Shown: positions 43,390 through 52,691 of the stretch, piece after piece
Layout of the letters: each line of letters begins with the position of its first letter
Position numbering within the stretch: position 1 is the stretch's first letter
From: an uncultured Eubacteriales bacterium
Lineage (GTDB): Bacteria > Bacillota > Clostridia > Oscillospirales > Acutalibacteraceae
NCBI GenBank assembly: GCA_934394855.1
Contig: CAKRRH010000002.1
Span: 62,001-126,000, forward strand
Reading direction: 5' to 3'
DNA length: 64,000 nucleotides
The notes under the pieces: model-generated
Database searches by the model: none
The model's input: the letters and a program-made list of their open reading frames with translations, nothing else
Told to the model about the DNA's origin: nothing
Made by a program: the position numbers and the translations under genes

Positions 43390-44559
43390 ATGACATTTGA
43401 ACAGGAATATGCTAAACAGCTTGAGAGATATAACGAGCTTATCGAGCGTAAAAACGAAAAATCGGATTTTTATAACGGAGTTGTAACAAGATATAAAAAT
43501 CCTGTTTTGACAAGAAACCATATTCCGCTTTTCTGGAAATATGACATGAACCCTCAGACCAACCCGATGTTTATTGAGCGTCTCGGTGTAAACGCTGTGT
43601 TCAACAGCGGTGCGCTTTATAAGGACGGCAAATATTATTTGGTTGCGAGAGTTGAGGGAAACGATCGCAAATCGTTTTTTGCGGTTGCGGTCAGCGACAA
43701 CGGAATCGATAATTTCAAATTCATGGATTATCCGGTTGTTTTGCCAGACACCTGCAAGGAAGAGACCAATGTTTACGATATGCGTGTAACCGCACATGAG
43801 GACGGCTGGATCTACGGTACATTTTGCAGCGAAAGCAAGGATAATACCACAAACGATCTGTCGGCTGCAAACGCTGCCGCAGGAATTGTCCGCACAAAGG
43901 ATTTTGTAAATTGGGAGCGCTTGCCGAATCTCAAAACAAAGTCGCCGCAGCAGAGAAATGTTGTGCTTCATCCTGAATTTGTCAACGGAAAATATGCGTT
44001 TTACACCCGTCCGCAAGACGGATTTATCGACGCAGGCGGTCAGGGCGGAATCTGCTTTGGTCTTTGCGACGACATTACAAACGCCGAGATTGATGAAGAA
44101 AAGCTTGTTTCTCCGAGAGTATATCATACGATCACCGAGTGCAAAAACGGCGCAGGCGCAGTTCCGATCAAAACCGAAAAGGGATGGATACATATTGCTC
44201 ACGGTGTCCGCAACACAGCCGCAGGACTGAGATATGTGCTTTATCTCTTTGTGACTTCGCTTGATGACCCGTCAAAGGTAATTGCTTCTCCGTCGGGCAC
44301 ATTCATGGTGCCGCTTGGCGTTGAGCGTGTCGGTGATGTTTCAAACGTTTTGTTCACAAACGGCGCGGTTGTAAACGAAAACGGCGAAGTATTCATTTAT
44401 TACGCGTCGAGCGACACAAGAACTCATGTTGCGACGACCACAATCGACAGATTGCTCGATTATGCATTTAACACTCCTCAAGATCCGCTTCGCACAAATG
44501 ATTGCGTAAAACAGCGTTGTGAGCTTATCAAAAAGAATCTTGAGTTCATGAATAAATAA
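43390..44559 (+). CDS. GH130 phosphorylase, likely 4-O-beta-D-mannosyl-D-glucose phosphorylase
   Basis: 389 residues of glycoside hydrolase family 130. The five-bladed propeller core begins near [20 protein letters not shown]. The catalytic Asp130 is in NVYDMRVT, matching the position of the catalytic acid in characterised mannosylglucose phosphorylases. Full-length similarity to the subfamily 1 type (with a helical N-terminus, [18 protein letters not shown]) suggests it phosphorolyses mannosyl-glucose to mannose 1-phosphate and glucose in mannan use. No mannanase, epimerase or transporter gene is adjacent; it has its own promoter and terminator. Confidence 0.88.
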   Translation: MTFEQEYAKQLERYNELIERKNEKSDFYNGVVTRYKNPVLTRNHIPLFWKYDMNPQTNPMFIERLGVNAVFNSGALYKDGKYYLVARVEGNDRKSFFAVAVSDNGIDNFKFMDYPVVLPDTCKEETNVYDMRVTAHEDGWIYGTFCSESKDNTTNDLSAANAAAGIVRTKDFVNWERLPNLKTKSPQQRNVVLHPEFVNGKYAFYTRPQDGFIDAGGQGGICFGLCDDITNAEIDEEKLVSPRVYHTITECKNGAGAVPIKTEKGWIHIAHGVRNTAAGLRYVLYLFVTSLDDPSKVIASPSGTFMVPLGVERVGDVSNVLFTNGAVVNENGEVFIYYASSDTRTHVATTTIDRLLDYAFNTPQDPLRTNDCVKQRCELIKKNLEFMNK

Positions 44560-44581
44560 TCTAAAAACATATCTGTGAAAA

Positions 44582-44615
44582 AGCCTTTTTTGTGAAAGCA
44601 GGAAAGGTTTTTTTC
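44582..44615 (+). terminator. Terminator of the GH130 gene
   Basis: AGCCTTT and AAAGGTT flank a loop, followed by TTTTTTC, 22 bases after the stop. Confidence 0.7.
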
Positions 44616-44639
44616 GTGCTTTGGAAAGATTGATTTTTG

Positions 44640-44668
44640 TTGAAATAAGCCGATTTATGTGTTATACT
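44640..44668 (+). promoter_or_regulatory. Sigma-A promoter of the glycosyltransferase operon
   Basis: TTGAAA at 44640-44645, a 17-base spacer and TATACT at 44663-44668. It is about 70 bases upstream of the start codon. Confidence 0.78.
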
Positions 44669-44739
44669 AATATCGATTAATTATATTTATGATATTAACT
44701 GTCACGGTTTAGAAAAAATTATGATTAGGATGAAAAAAC

Positions 44740-45909
44740 ATGAAAATTTTACTTGTAACCGACCAGTTTTATGAAGCTAACAACGGACTCACAATTTCAA
44801 TCAGGCGCTTTGCGGGCGTTTTGCGCTCACACGGTCATGATGTTCGCATATTGGCATATGGCGTGCCGGAATATTTATCCGACGGCGAAACCGCATATTT
44901 GATGGGCAAAATTACCGTCCCGATTTTTGACGGATTGATTTCGTCACAAGGAATGACCTTTGCAAAGCCCGACGATGAGGTAATCGAGAAGGCGGTGAAA
45001 TGGGCTGATGTTGTTCATATCACTTCGCCGTTCATTTTATCGCACCATGTAATCATGATTGCAAAACGCCTCGGCGTACCTTTCACGGCGGCGTTTCATG
45101 TTCAGCCCGAAAACATATCCTCATCGATTCACATGGGCAAAATCGGCTTTATAAATTCATGCATTTATCACTGGTTTCATTTTTACATTTATAAGCATTG
45201 CAGAAGAATCCATTGCCCGAGCAAGTTCATTGCCTCCGAGCTTGAAAAACACGGATACAGAGAAAATCTCTATGTTATTTCAAACGGAATCGACCCCGAT
45301 TTTGTATATCGCAAAATTGACAAAACAGAGAAATTTAAAGATAAATTCGTAATTTTGATGATCGGAAGAATGTCGATTGAAAAGCGTCAGGATGTTTTGA
45401 TAAATGCTGTCGCACAGTCAAAATATGCCGATAAGATTCAGCTTGTTTTAGCCGGAAAAGGCCCGAGATTAAAGAAGCTCAAAGCACTATCCGACAAGGT
45501 TTTGCCGAATAAGGTAAAGATTCGGTTTTTTAACAAGCCCGACCTCATGGACATGATCGCAATGTCTGATTTATATGTTCATGCGGCTGACATGGAGATC
45601 GAAGCAATGTCTTGCATGGAAGCGTTCGCAAGCGGACTTGTGCCGATTATCGCAAACAGCAAAAAATCGGCGACACCGCAATTTGCGCTTGATGAAAGAA
45701 GCTTGTTTAAAGCAGGCGACCCGGACGATTTGGCGAAAAAGATCGACTATTGGTATGAGCACGAGCAGGAGCGGCGTGAGATGGAACACAAATATGCCGA
45801 GAGTGCGAAAAAATATAATCTTGAGGGGTGCGTTAGTGCCGCCGAGGAGATGTTTATGGCTGAAATTAAGGATTGCGAGGACATAACCGAAAATGTCACG
45901 GCAGAATGA
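44740..45909 (+). CDS. Glycosyltransferase family 4, glycolipid-synthase-like
   Basis: Retaining GT-B enzyme, 389 residues. The N-terminal domain has DQFYEANNGLTISIRRFAG, typical of enzymes that glucosylate diacylglycerol. The C-terminal domain has the IGRMSIEKRQDVLI start and the EAMSCMEAFASGLVPI nucleotide-sugar motif. The membrane-lipid reading is supported by the next gene, a PlsC-type acyltransferase that overlaps its 3' end by 17 bases. A phosphatidylinositol mannoside-like role cannot be excluded. Sugar donor unknown. Confidence 0.85.
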   Translation: MKILLVTDQFYEANNGLTISIRRFAGVLRSHGHDVRILAYGVPEYLSDGETAYLMGKITVPIFDGLISSQGMTFAKPDDEVIEKAVKWADVVHITSPFILSHHVIMIAKRLGVPFTAAFHVQPENISSSIHMGKIGFINSCIYHWFHFYIYKHCRRIHCPSKFIASELEKHGYRENLYVISNGIDPDFVYRKIDKTEKFKDKFVILMIGRMSIEKRQDVLINAVAQSKYADKIQLVLAGKGPRLKKLKALSDKVLPNKVKIRFFNKPDLMDMIAMSDLYVHAADMEIEAMSCMEAFASGLVPIIANSKKSATPQFALDERSLFKAGDPDDLAKKIDYWYEHEQERREMEHKYAESAKKYNLEGCVSAAEEMFMAEIKDCEDITENVTAE

Positions 45910-46675
45910 TGAGCAAAAGGGTGCCGACAAAACGAATGATGTGATGAATTATCAGTCGAGCGGCGACGAAAAATATCTCAACATGGACCATTCGGTTGAT
46001 TTTGCGGTGAAAAAGAACTATGATTATTTGCTTGACTGTGGAATTAAACGCATTTTAACAAGCACTTTTCGCGCGATAATTTGGTTTTTGCTTGAAATAA
46101 TCGATAGGATCATATTCGGCATTAAAATCAATGGCAAGGAAAATCTTAAAGCGTTGTCAGGCAGCGGTGCCGTGATTGTCTGCAATCATGTTCACCCGAT
46201 GGACTGCACATTTTTGGTGCTGCCGACATACCCTAAACGGCAATATTATTTAACCCTTGAGTCAAACTTTCAAATCCCGTTCATCGGCAAGCTTATCAGA
46301 GCGTTGCTTGCAGTGCCGATAAGCGAAAATCCGTTCAGAATGAAAGAAATGTTCGGGGCGATGAACGAGGCGGTCAAAAAGGGATATTATGTTGTGGTGT
46401 TTCCAGAAGGCGAGCTTGTGCCATATTGCAAACAAATCAGGGAGTTTAAGCCGGGTTCGTTCCGAATTGCGGTAAAGTCGGAAGCACCGACGCTGCCGTG
46501 CGTAATAACATATCGCAGACCAAAGGGACTGCGCCGACTGTTTTTGCACAAACCGCTTTGCACGCTGAATATATTGCCGCCGATTTTGCCGCCGACGGAC
46601 GGTTCGGTGAAACAAAGAACAGCGGCGCTTGAAAATGAGTGTCGGTACAGAATGGAAACATTTATTAAAGATTAA
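45893..46675 (+). CDS. 1-acyl-glycerol-3-phosphate acyltransferase-like protein
   Basis: 260 residues of the PlsC family, which add the second acyl chain to lysophosphatidate or acylate related lipids. The HxxxxD motif is His99-Asp104 (NHVHPMD), the FPEGE motif starts at Phe170, and a hydrophobic segment precedes them (about 57-78). The N-terminal 50 residues are extra and polar. The ATG at 45893 overlaps the glycosyltransferase gene; another ATG shortly downstream is possible. Its place between a lipid-type glycosyltransferase and a membrane protein suggests membrane-lipid assembly. Confidence 0.85.
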   Translation: MSRQNDEQKGADKTNDVMNYQSSGDEKYLNMDHSVDFAVKKNYDYLLDCGIKRILTSTFRAIIWFLLEIIDRIIFGIKINGKENLKALSGSGAVIVCNHVHPMDCTFLVLPTYPKRQYYLTLESNFQIPFIGKLIRALLAVPISENPFRMKEMFGAMNEAVKKGYYVVVFPEGELVPYCKQIREFKPGSFRIAVKSEAPTLPCVITYRRPKGLRRLFLHKPLCTLNILPPILPPTDGSVKQRTAALENECRYRMETFIKD

Positions 46676-46685
46676 CGGTGAGCTT

Positions 46686-47591
46686 ATGACGATATATAAT
46701 TTTTGCTGGACGGTGCTGATATACGGCTTTTTGGGCTGGTGCGCCGAAGTCGCTTTTGCGGCTGTCAAGCACGGAAAATTTGTAAACAGAGGCTTTTTAA
46801 ACGGCGCAATATGTCCGATATACGGCTTTGGTGTGCTGATTGTAACTGCGGTGCTTGACCCGATCAAGGACAACATTATCCTTCTGTTTTTGGGTTCGGT
46901 AGTTTTCACCTCATTGCTCGAATTTTTGACCGGATTTATTCTTGAAAAGCTGTTTCACGAAAAATGGTGGGATTATTCTAACAGAAAACTGAACATAAAG
47001 GGATATATATGCGTTGAGTTTTCGCTTTTATGGGGCGTTGCCGCAACGGTTATCGTAATGTTTGTTCATCCGTCGATCATGTGGTGCGTCTCGAAGATCC
47101 CGACAGTTCTCGGAATTGTGCTTTTAGCGTTGCTCTATGCAATATTCGTCACCGACCTTGTGCTGACGCTTATCGGCATTTTGAAGATTCCGAAACGAAT
47201 GAAGGCAATCGTCGATGTTGAAGCGGCGCTTAAACACATTTCCGACGAAATCGGCTCAAATGTTGCGGACGCGGTGTTTAATGCCGAGAAAAAGGGCGCT
47301 GACATTCAGCAGAAAACCGAAAAGATTTCGGCAAGCTTTGCGGATAAATCGAGCGAAATCAAAACGGCGCTCGGTGAAAAACGCAGCGGCATTGCAGATG
47401 ATTTGAGTGAGAAATATGCTCGTCTTGAAGAGCTGAAAGCCCGCAGAGCAAAGCTTTTGAAGCCAAACTATTCCACAAAGCGCATATTCAGAGCATTCCC
47501 GAATTTGACAAACGGCAGATTTAAAGGTGCTGTTGAGAAATTGAGGGAAAACGCTGTTTTGATAAAGAAAGGAAAAGAAAAACAAGAATGA
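46686..47591 (+). CDS. CmpB-like (PF06541-type) membrane protein with coiled-coil tail
   Basis: 301 residues from ATG 46686, chosen because GGTGAG precedes it and the family starts with YNFCWTVLIYGFLGWCAEV. The first 175 residues form the four-to-five helix domain called putative ABC transporter type IV, with the hallmark NRGFLNGAICPIYGFG and EKWWDYSNRKLNIKGYIC. The remainder is a charged coiled coil and a basic tail (KKGKEKQE). No ATPase partner is encoded nearby, so a transport role is doubtful. Overlaps metF by four bases (ATGA). Confidence 0.8.
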   Translation: MTIYNFCWTVLIYGFLGWCAEVAFAAVKHGKFVNRGFLNGAICPIYGFGVLIVTAVLDPIKDNIILLFLGSVVFTSLLEFLTGFILEKLFHEKWWDYSNRKLNIKGYICVEFSLLWGVAATVIVMFVHPSIMWCVSKIPTVLGIVLLALLYAIFVTDLVLTLIGILKIPKRMKAIVDVEAALKHISDEIGSNVADAVFNAEKKGADIQQKTEKISASFADKSSEIKTALGEKRSGIADDLSEKYARLEELKARRAKLLKPNYSTKRIFRAFPNLTNGRFKGAVEKLRENAVLIKKGKEKQE

Positions 47592-48454
47592 AAATATCAG
47601 AGATTTTTGAAAGCGGAAAAACAACAATATCTTGCGAATTGTTTCCCCCGAAGCTTGGCGCTCAACTGCCCGATTTTCGCAAATTGGTCGGTGAAATGGC
47701 GGCGTTTTCACCGTCATATATGAGCGTGACCTATGGCGCAACTGGCGGCACTTCCGATTATACGGTTGACATTGCAAACGAAATTCAGAATGTCAACAAC
47801 ATTCCGGCTCTTGCCCATTTGACCTGCGCTTCAAGCGACGAGGACAAAATTCATGATGTAATCGGTCAGTTGAAGGAGAAAAATATTGAGAATATTTTGG
47901 CGCTCAGGGGTGACATTCCGACCGATCCCGATTTTAAACTGCCGGACAGATTTCATCATGCAATCGATTTGATTGAAGAGATAAAAAAATACGGTGATTT
48001 TTGCATCGGCGGCGCTTGCTATCCCGAAGGTCATCCCGAAAGCCGAACGATCGACGAGGACATTGAGCACATCAAGGCAAAGGTTGATTCGGGTCTTGAC
48101 TTTTTGACAACGCAGATGTTTTTTGATAACAACATTCTCTATACATATCTCTACAAGCTGATGCGTGCAGGAATAAATGTCCCTGTGGTTGCGGGTATTA
48201 TGCCTGTCACAAACGCAAAACAAATTACCAATATCATGAAGCTGTCGGGCAACATGGTTCCGCCAAGATTCAAGGCGATCGTTGACCGATTCGGCGACGA
48301 CAAGCAGGCAATGCTGCAGGCAGGCGTTGCGTTCGCTTGCGAACAGATAATCGACCTCATTGCAAACGGAGTTAATCATATTCATATCTACACAATGAAC
48401 AAGCCGTCCGTTGCGGGCATGATTTACAGTAATCTCTCGGCTGTCAGGAGATAA
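47588..48454 (+). CDS. metF: 5,10-methylenetetrahydrofolate reductase
   Basis: Flavoenzyme reducing methylene-THF to methyl-THF, the methyl donor for methionine synthase. 288 residues. Marks: CELFPPKLG near 17, TYGATGG near 49, LAHLTC near 76, LALRGD near 100 and CYPEGHPES near 140. Starts within the end of the preceding gene (ATGA overlap) and is directly followed by the two methionine synthase parts, giving a one-carbon/methionine operon. Confidence 0.96.
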   Translation: MKISEIFESGKTTISCELFPPKLGAQLPDFRKLVGEMAAFSPSYMSVTYGATGGTSDYTVDIANEIQNVNNIPALAHLTCASSDEDKIHDVIGQLKEKNIENILALRGDIPTDPDFKLPDRFHHAIDLIEEIKKYGDFCIGGACYPEGHPESRTIDEDIEHIKAKVDSGLDFLTTQMFFDNNILYTYLYKLMRAGINVPVVAGIMPVTNAKQITNIMKLSGNMVPPRFKAIVDRFGDDKQAMLQAGVAFACEQIIDLIANGVNHIHIYTMNKPSVAGMIYSNLSAVRR

Positions 48455-48462
48455 ATCGGATA

Positions 48463-49050
48463 ATGAGTTTAGAGCTTAACAAAAGAGAAATGATGAGATA
48501 TTGGGGTGTTAAGGGCACACCGAACGAACAGGAGCTGATTGTGGCGCAGAAGGCCGAAAAGCTGGCACTCGGAGTTGCCGCCCCGAAAATGGTATATGAG
48601 CGGTTCGATTGCACACTTAATGATGACACGGTCATGATCGGCAATTTGACAATTCACAGCCGTGATCTTGCGAAATGCCTTAAAGGGTGCAAAAGCGCCG
48701 TCATGCTTTGCAGCACGGTCGGCATCGGAATCGATAATCTTATCAACCGCTATAATGGCATTGACATGGCGCTGTCAACAGCGGTTTCGGCTTGCGGCTC
48801 GGCGCTGATTGAAACATATCTTGATGAGTTTATGCTGAATTTTTCAAAGGAACTCAAAAAGAATAAGGAAAAAATGACGCCGAGATTCAGCCCGGGCTAC
48901 GGAGATTTGTCACTTTCGCTTCAGCTTGATTTTTTCAGAATACTTCAAATTACAAAACGAATCGGCGTGACGCTTAACGATTCGCTTTTGATGACGCCGA
49001 CCAAGTCGGTTACCGCAATTTTCGGAATAAAGGATGACCTTAACAAATGA
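48463..49050 (+). CDS. Methionine synthase reactivation domain as a separate protein
   Basis: 195 residues matching the activation domain normally at the C-terminus of cobalamin-dependent MetH. It binds S-adenosylmethionine during reductive methylation of oxidised cobalamin. The RFSPGYGDL motif near 146 and the final SLLMTPTKSVTAIFGI are diagnostic. It sits between metF and metH and overlaps the metH start by four bases, so both parts are made together. This split arrangement is common in Clostridia. Confidence 0.92.
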   Translation: MSLELNKREMMRYWGVKGTPNEQELIVAQKAEKLALGVAAPKMVYERFDCTLNDDTVMIGNLTIHSRDLAKCLKGCKSAVMLCSTVGIGIDNLINRYNGIDMALSTAVSACGSALIETYLDEFMLNFSKELKKNKEKMTPRFSPGYGDLSLSLQLDFFRILQITKRIGVTLNDSLLMTPTKSVTAIFGIKDDLNK

Positions 49051-51461
49051 GCAAAATATCGTTTAGAGAAGCTTTGCAAAATGAACTTAAAACAGGAAAA
49101 AGAACGCTTTGGTTTGACGGCGGAATGGGCACGCTGTTACAGCAAAACGGTCTTGTAGGCGGTGAAAAGCCTGATCTTTGGAGCATTACTCACAAGGATG
49201 TCGTTTGCAAAATTCATGAAGATTACTTAAAAGCCGGCGCAACGATCATCAGCGCAAATACATTCGGTGCAAACAGATTTAAAATCGAGGATACGGATTA
49301 TAATGTAGACGAAGTGATAAATGCGGCGCTTTGCAATGTTCATGAGATGATTGACAAGGTGAATCCGAGTGCATATGCGGCGCTTGACATCGGTTCGCTC
49401 GGCAAGCTGTTAAAGCCGCTCGGCGATCTGTCGTTTGACGAAGCATATGACGCATTTGCCGAGATGATTCGTGCCGCTAAGGACAGTGCTGACATAATTT
49501 TGATTGAAACGATGAACGACACCTATGAGGCAAAAGCGGCGGTGCTTGCGGCAAAGGAAAATTGCGATTTGCCGATCGTTCTTACAATGATATTTGACGA
49601 AAATTCAAAACTGCTGACAGGCGGCGACATTGACTGTGCCGTTGCATTGTTTGAGGGGCTCGGCGTTGACGCATTCGGTGTAAACTGCGGTTTGGGTCCG
49701 AAGCAGATGAAGCAGATTATTCCGCATATTCTTGAAATTTCGTCGATCCCGATCGTCTGCACGCCAAATGCCGATTTGCCGAGAGTGGAAAACGGCAAAA
49801 CGATTTATGACATGACGCCCGACGAGTTTGCAAACGACATGGTCGAAATCGCAAAAATGGGTGCGGTCATGCTTGGCGGCTGTTGCGGAACGACTCCGGA
49901 ACATATTAAAAAAATGGTTGAAAAAACAGCGGATATTGAGATAATTGCGCCCGAAAACAAACATCTCACCGTTGTTTCGTCATATAACCATGCGGCATAT
50001 TTCGGTCGCAGACCGCTGATAATCGGCGAAAGAATCAATCCGACGGGCAAAGCAAAGCTTAAAGCGGCGCTGAGGGAAAACGACCTTGAATATATCGTTA
50101 ATGAGGCGATAAATCAGGAGGACAACGGCGCTCATATTTTGGATGTCAATGTCGGACTGCCCGAAATCGACGAGCCGAAAATGATGGTAAGCGCAATTCG
50201 CACAATTCAAAAGGTGTCGGCGCTGCCGCTTCAGATCGATACATCGGATTTTGTCGCAATGGAACGGGCGATGAGAATTTATAACGGCAAGCCGCTGATA
50301 AATTCGGTAAACGGCAAGCCAGAATCAATGGAAGCGGTATTTCCGCTTGTGAAAAAATACGGCGGTGCGATAATTGCACTGTGTCTTGATGAAAACGGCA
50401 TTCCCGAAACGGTTGACGGACGAATTGAGATTGCGAAAAAGATAATAAATACCGCAGAAAAATACGGAATCGAAAAATCGGCGCTGATTTTTGACGCGTT
50501 GACGATTACAATCAGCACAGGTCAGCAAAATGCAAAAATCACGCTTGAAACCACCCACAGACTTCGCCATGAACTCGGCGTTCACACAACCCTCGGCGTA
50601 TCAAATATATCATTCGGTCTGCCGCAGCGTGAAAAGGTTAATACTGCATTCTTCACAATGGCGCTTGCAAACGGACTTTCAAGCGGAATCATCAACCCGA
50701 TGAACGAGCCGATGATGAACGCATATTACAGCTTTTGTGCGCTTGAAGGCTGTGATGAAAACTGCAACGATTATGTCGCTCGGTTTGCAAATGTTGAGTC
50801 GGCTCCAAAGCCTGCGGCTAACAATGAACCGATGACGCTCAAAAATGCGGTCATCAAGGGCATTATCGGGGCGGCTGTGAGCGCTGTCAGGGAAGAGCTT
50901 GAAACAAAAAAGCCGCTTGATATTATCAACAATGAGCTTGTTCCGGCACTTGATGTTGTCGGCGACGGCTTTGAAAAGGGCAAAATATTTTTGCCGCAGC
51001 TGCTTATGAGTGCCGATTCGGCAAAAGCGGCATTTAAAGAGATCAACGAAAAAATCGCACAAAGCGGCGAGCGTGCCGAACCAAAGGGAAAGGTCGTTGT
51101 CGCAACGGTCAAGGGCGACATTCATGACATCGGCAAAAATATTGTTTCGGTGCTGCTCGACAACTATGGCTTTGAGGTGATCGACCTTGGAAAAGATGTT
51201 GATCCCGAGACTGTGCTTGATGCGGTTATCAAAAATGATGTCAAGCTTGTCGGACTGTCCGCTTTGATGACAACAACGGTTGTGAGCATGGAGGATACGA
51301 TTAAGCTGCTTCATGAAAAAGCGCCCGATTGTAAAACAATGGTCGGGGGAGCGGTGCTTAACCAAACCTATGCCGACATGATACACGCCGATTTTTACGG
51401 CAAAGACGCAATGATGAGCGTGAGATATGCGCTCAGTCTTTACGAAAAAGGCGAGCTTTAA
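49047..51461 (+). CDS. metH: Cobalamin-dependent methionine synthase without activation domain
   Basis: Transfers methyl from methyl-THF to homocysteine via cobalamin. 804 residues: homocysteine domain (1-300) with zinc ligands Cys214, Cys279 and Cys280; pterin domain (about 325-590; GERINPTGKAKLK start); cap (about 600-680) and cobalamin domain (about 683-804) with the base-off ligand His693 in GDIHDIGKN. The reactivation domain is missing at the C-terminus and supplied by the preceding gene. Ends the operon before a terminator. Confidence 0.95.
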   Translation: MSKISFREALQNELKTGKRTLWFDGGMGTLLQQNGLVGGEKPDLWSITHKDVVCKIHEDYLKAGATIISANTFGANRFKIEDTDYNVDEVINAALCNVHEMIDKVNPSAYAALDIGSLGKLLKPLGDLSFDEAYDAFAEMIRAAKDSADIILIETMNDTYEAKAAVLAAKENCDLPIVLTMIFDENSKLLTGGDIDCAVALFEGLGVDAFGVNCGLGPKQMKQIIPHILEISSIPIVCTPNADLPRVENGKTIYDMTPDEFANDMVEIAKMGAVMLGGCCGTTPEHIKKMVEKTADIEIIAPENKHLTVVSSYNHAAYFGRRPLIIGERINPTGKAKLKAALRENDLEYIVNEAINQEDNGAHILDVNVGLPEIDEPKMMVSAIRTIQKVSALPLQIDTSDFVAMERAMRIYNGKPLINSVNGKPESMEAVFPLVKKYGGAIIALCLDENGIPETVDGRIEIAKKIINTAEKYGIEKSALIFDALTITISTGQQNAKITLETTHRLRHELGVHTTLGVSNISFGLPQREKVNTAFFTMALANGLSSGIINPMNEPMMNAYYSFCALEGCDENCNDYVARFANVESAPKPAANNEPMTLKNAVIKGIIGAAVSAVREELETKKPLDIINNELVPALDVVGDGFEKGKIFLPQLLMSADSAKAAFKEINEKIAQSGERAEPKGKVVVATVKGDIHDIGKNIVSVLLDNYGFEVIDLGKDVDPETVLDAVIKNDVKLVGLSALMTTTVVSMEDTIKLLHEKAPDCKTMVGGAVLNQTYADMIHADFYGKDAMMSVRYALSLYEKGEL

Positions 51462-51480
51462 GGCAATATGGACAAAATAA

Positions 51481-51519
51481 AAACCGTCTGAACAAATTTT
51501 AGTTCAGACGGTTTGATTT
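51481..51519. terminator. Bidirectional terminator between metH and the AraC-type gene
   Basis: AAACCGTCTGAAC (51481-51493) and GTTCAGACGGTTT (51502-51514) make a perfect 13-bp stem between convergent genes, followed by GATTTT. Confidence 0.9.
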
Positions 51520-51528
51520 TGCATGAAT

Positions 51529-51897
51529 TTATGCAAACCAATATAATTTGCGGTATTTTGCCGGGGTAATTCCTTTGACCTTTCTGAAAAGATGGTAGAA
51601 GGTCGACAGATTTTCAAATCCGCTTTCAAGGGCGATTTCGATTATATCGCTGTATGTAGTTGTAAGCATTGCGCAAGCGTGTTCAATTCGTAAGTCGTTT
51701 AAATAAACATTAAGCGTTGTGTCGGTATATTCCTTGAACAGCCTGCAAACATGCTCGCGGCTTTTGCCTGTCATTGCAATGATGTCGCCGGTTTTGCGTG
51801 AGAAAACTTCTCTTGCAGTCAGCGAATCATAGAACCTGATAAACCAATCCGGCATTTGTTTAACCGTATTTTCCTCAATGGGAACAGTTTCGGACAT
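51529..51897 (-). CDS. Minimal AraC-type transcription regulator
   Basis: 122 residues consisting almost wholly of the two helix-turn-helix motifs of the AraC family (about 25-118). The recognition parts are MTGKSREHVCRLFKEY and ALESGFENLSTFYHLFRK, and it ends KGITPAKYRK. The region before them (MPDWFIRFYDSL) resembles the linker of ChbR-type regulators, but the N-terminal sugar-binding cupin is absent. GGAGGAAAT just before the ATG shows it is a genuine start, not a cut gene. It lies 31 bases downstream of pduL on the same strand and is likely co-transcribed. Confidence 0.85.
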   Translation of the reverse strand: MSETVPIEENTVKQMPDWFIRFYDSLTAREVFSRKTGDIIAMTGKSREHVCRLFKEYTDTTLNVYLNDLRIEHACAMLTTTYSDIIEIALESGFENLSTFYHLFRKVKGITPAKYRKLYWFA

Positions 51898-51928
51898 ATT
51901 TCCTCCAATAGTGCTGAAAAGGGATTGC

Positions 51929-52495
51929 TTATTTTACAATGTAGCCTTCTTTTACGCCGAATGCTGCATTTGATTCGTCTGTGTCGATGTGCATTGCAAG
52001 CGCAAATTTTTCGCTGACGCGGATTACAACATCGTCAAAGGTACATCCGCGAACTGCCGACTCGGCTTTTACGCTGACGATTTCCTTATCTTTAACGCCG
52101 AATTTTTCAGCGTCTGCGGGCGTCATGTGAATGTGGCGCTTTGCAACGATTACGCCTTCTTTAAGCTCAATTTCGCCTTTGGGTCCTACAAGCTTGCAGC
52201 CGGGTGTGCCTGCAATGTCGCCTGATTCGCGAATTACTGCGTCAACGCCGATCGAACGGGCGTCTGTTGCCGAAATTTCAACCTGACAGGCAGAACGAAC
52301 GGGACCGAGAATTGATACATTTGCAAGCTCTCTTTTCGGACCGACAACATTTACACGCTCAACGCAAGCGAATTGTCCGGGCTGTGAAAGATCCTTTTTG
52401 TTGGTAAGCTCATAACCTTCGCCGAAAAGAATTTCAAGCGCTTCTTTGGTAACATGAACGTGTCTTGCAGAAGTTTCAATAATAAATTTTTCCAT
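51929..52495 (-). CDS. pduL: PduL-type phosphate acyltransferase
   Basis: Zinc-dependent phosphotransacylase interconverting acyl-CoA and acyl phosphate, unrelated to Pta. 188 residues. The two metal-site motifs SARHVHVT (near 9) and AKRHIHMT (near 118) are present, as are the GPVRSACQVEIS segment and late AMHIDTDE. It lacks the N-terminal encapsulation peptide of microcompartment PduL, and no shell genes are near, so it probably serves as a housekeeping acetyl- or propionyltransferase. Divergent from the leucine T-box promoter. Confidence 0.92.
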   Translation of the reverse strand: MEKFIIETSARHVHVTKEALEILFGEGYELTNKKDLSQPGQFACVERVNVVGPKRELANVSILGPVRSACQVEISATDARSIGVDAVIRESGDIAGTPGCKLVGPKGEIELKEGVIVAKRHIHMTPADAEKFGVKDKEIVSVKAESAVRGCTFDDVVIRVSEKFALAMHIDTDESNAAFGVKEGYIVK

Positions 52496-52656
52496 GATTG
52501 ATTTTATCCTTTCAATATGTAAATTATATTTTTATCTCTAAGTATTTTATAACAATCCACTGTTGTTTTCAAGCAATTTCACGATAAAAATCAAGATAAA
52601 ATCAAAAATATACAAAAATATTAAAATAAATCAACTAAAATGATTAAATTTGTCAC

Positions 52657-52685
52657 TTGATTTATTTTATTGTATGTGCTATGAT
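52657..52685 (+). promoter_or_regulatory. Sigma-A promoter of the leuA leader
   Basis: TTGATT at 52657-52662, a 17-base spacer and TATGAT at 52680-52685, with a predicted start near 52692. The preceding 160 bases to the pduL start are AT-rich with no other feature seen. Confidence 0.8.
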
Positions 52686-52691
52686 TAGTTC

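Noticed and set aside
43249..44202. Minus-strand open frame of 317 codons opposite the GH130 gene
   Set aside because: Shadow of the GH130 coding sequence; it also runs through the promoter region at 43331-43360.
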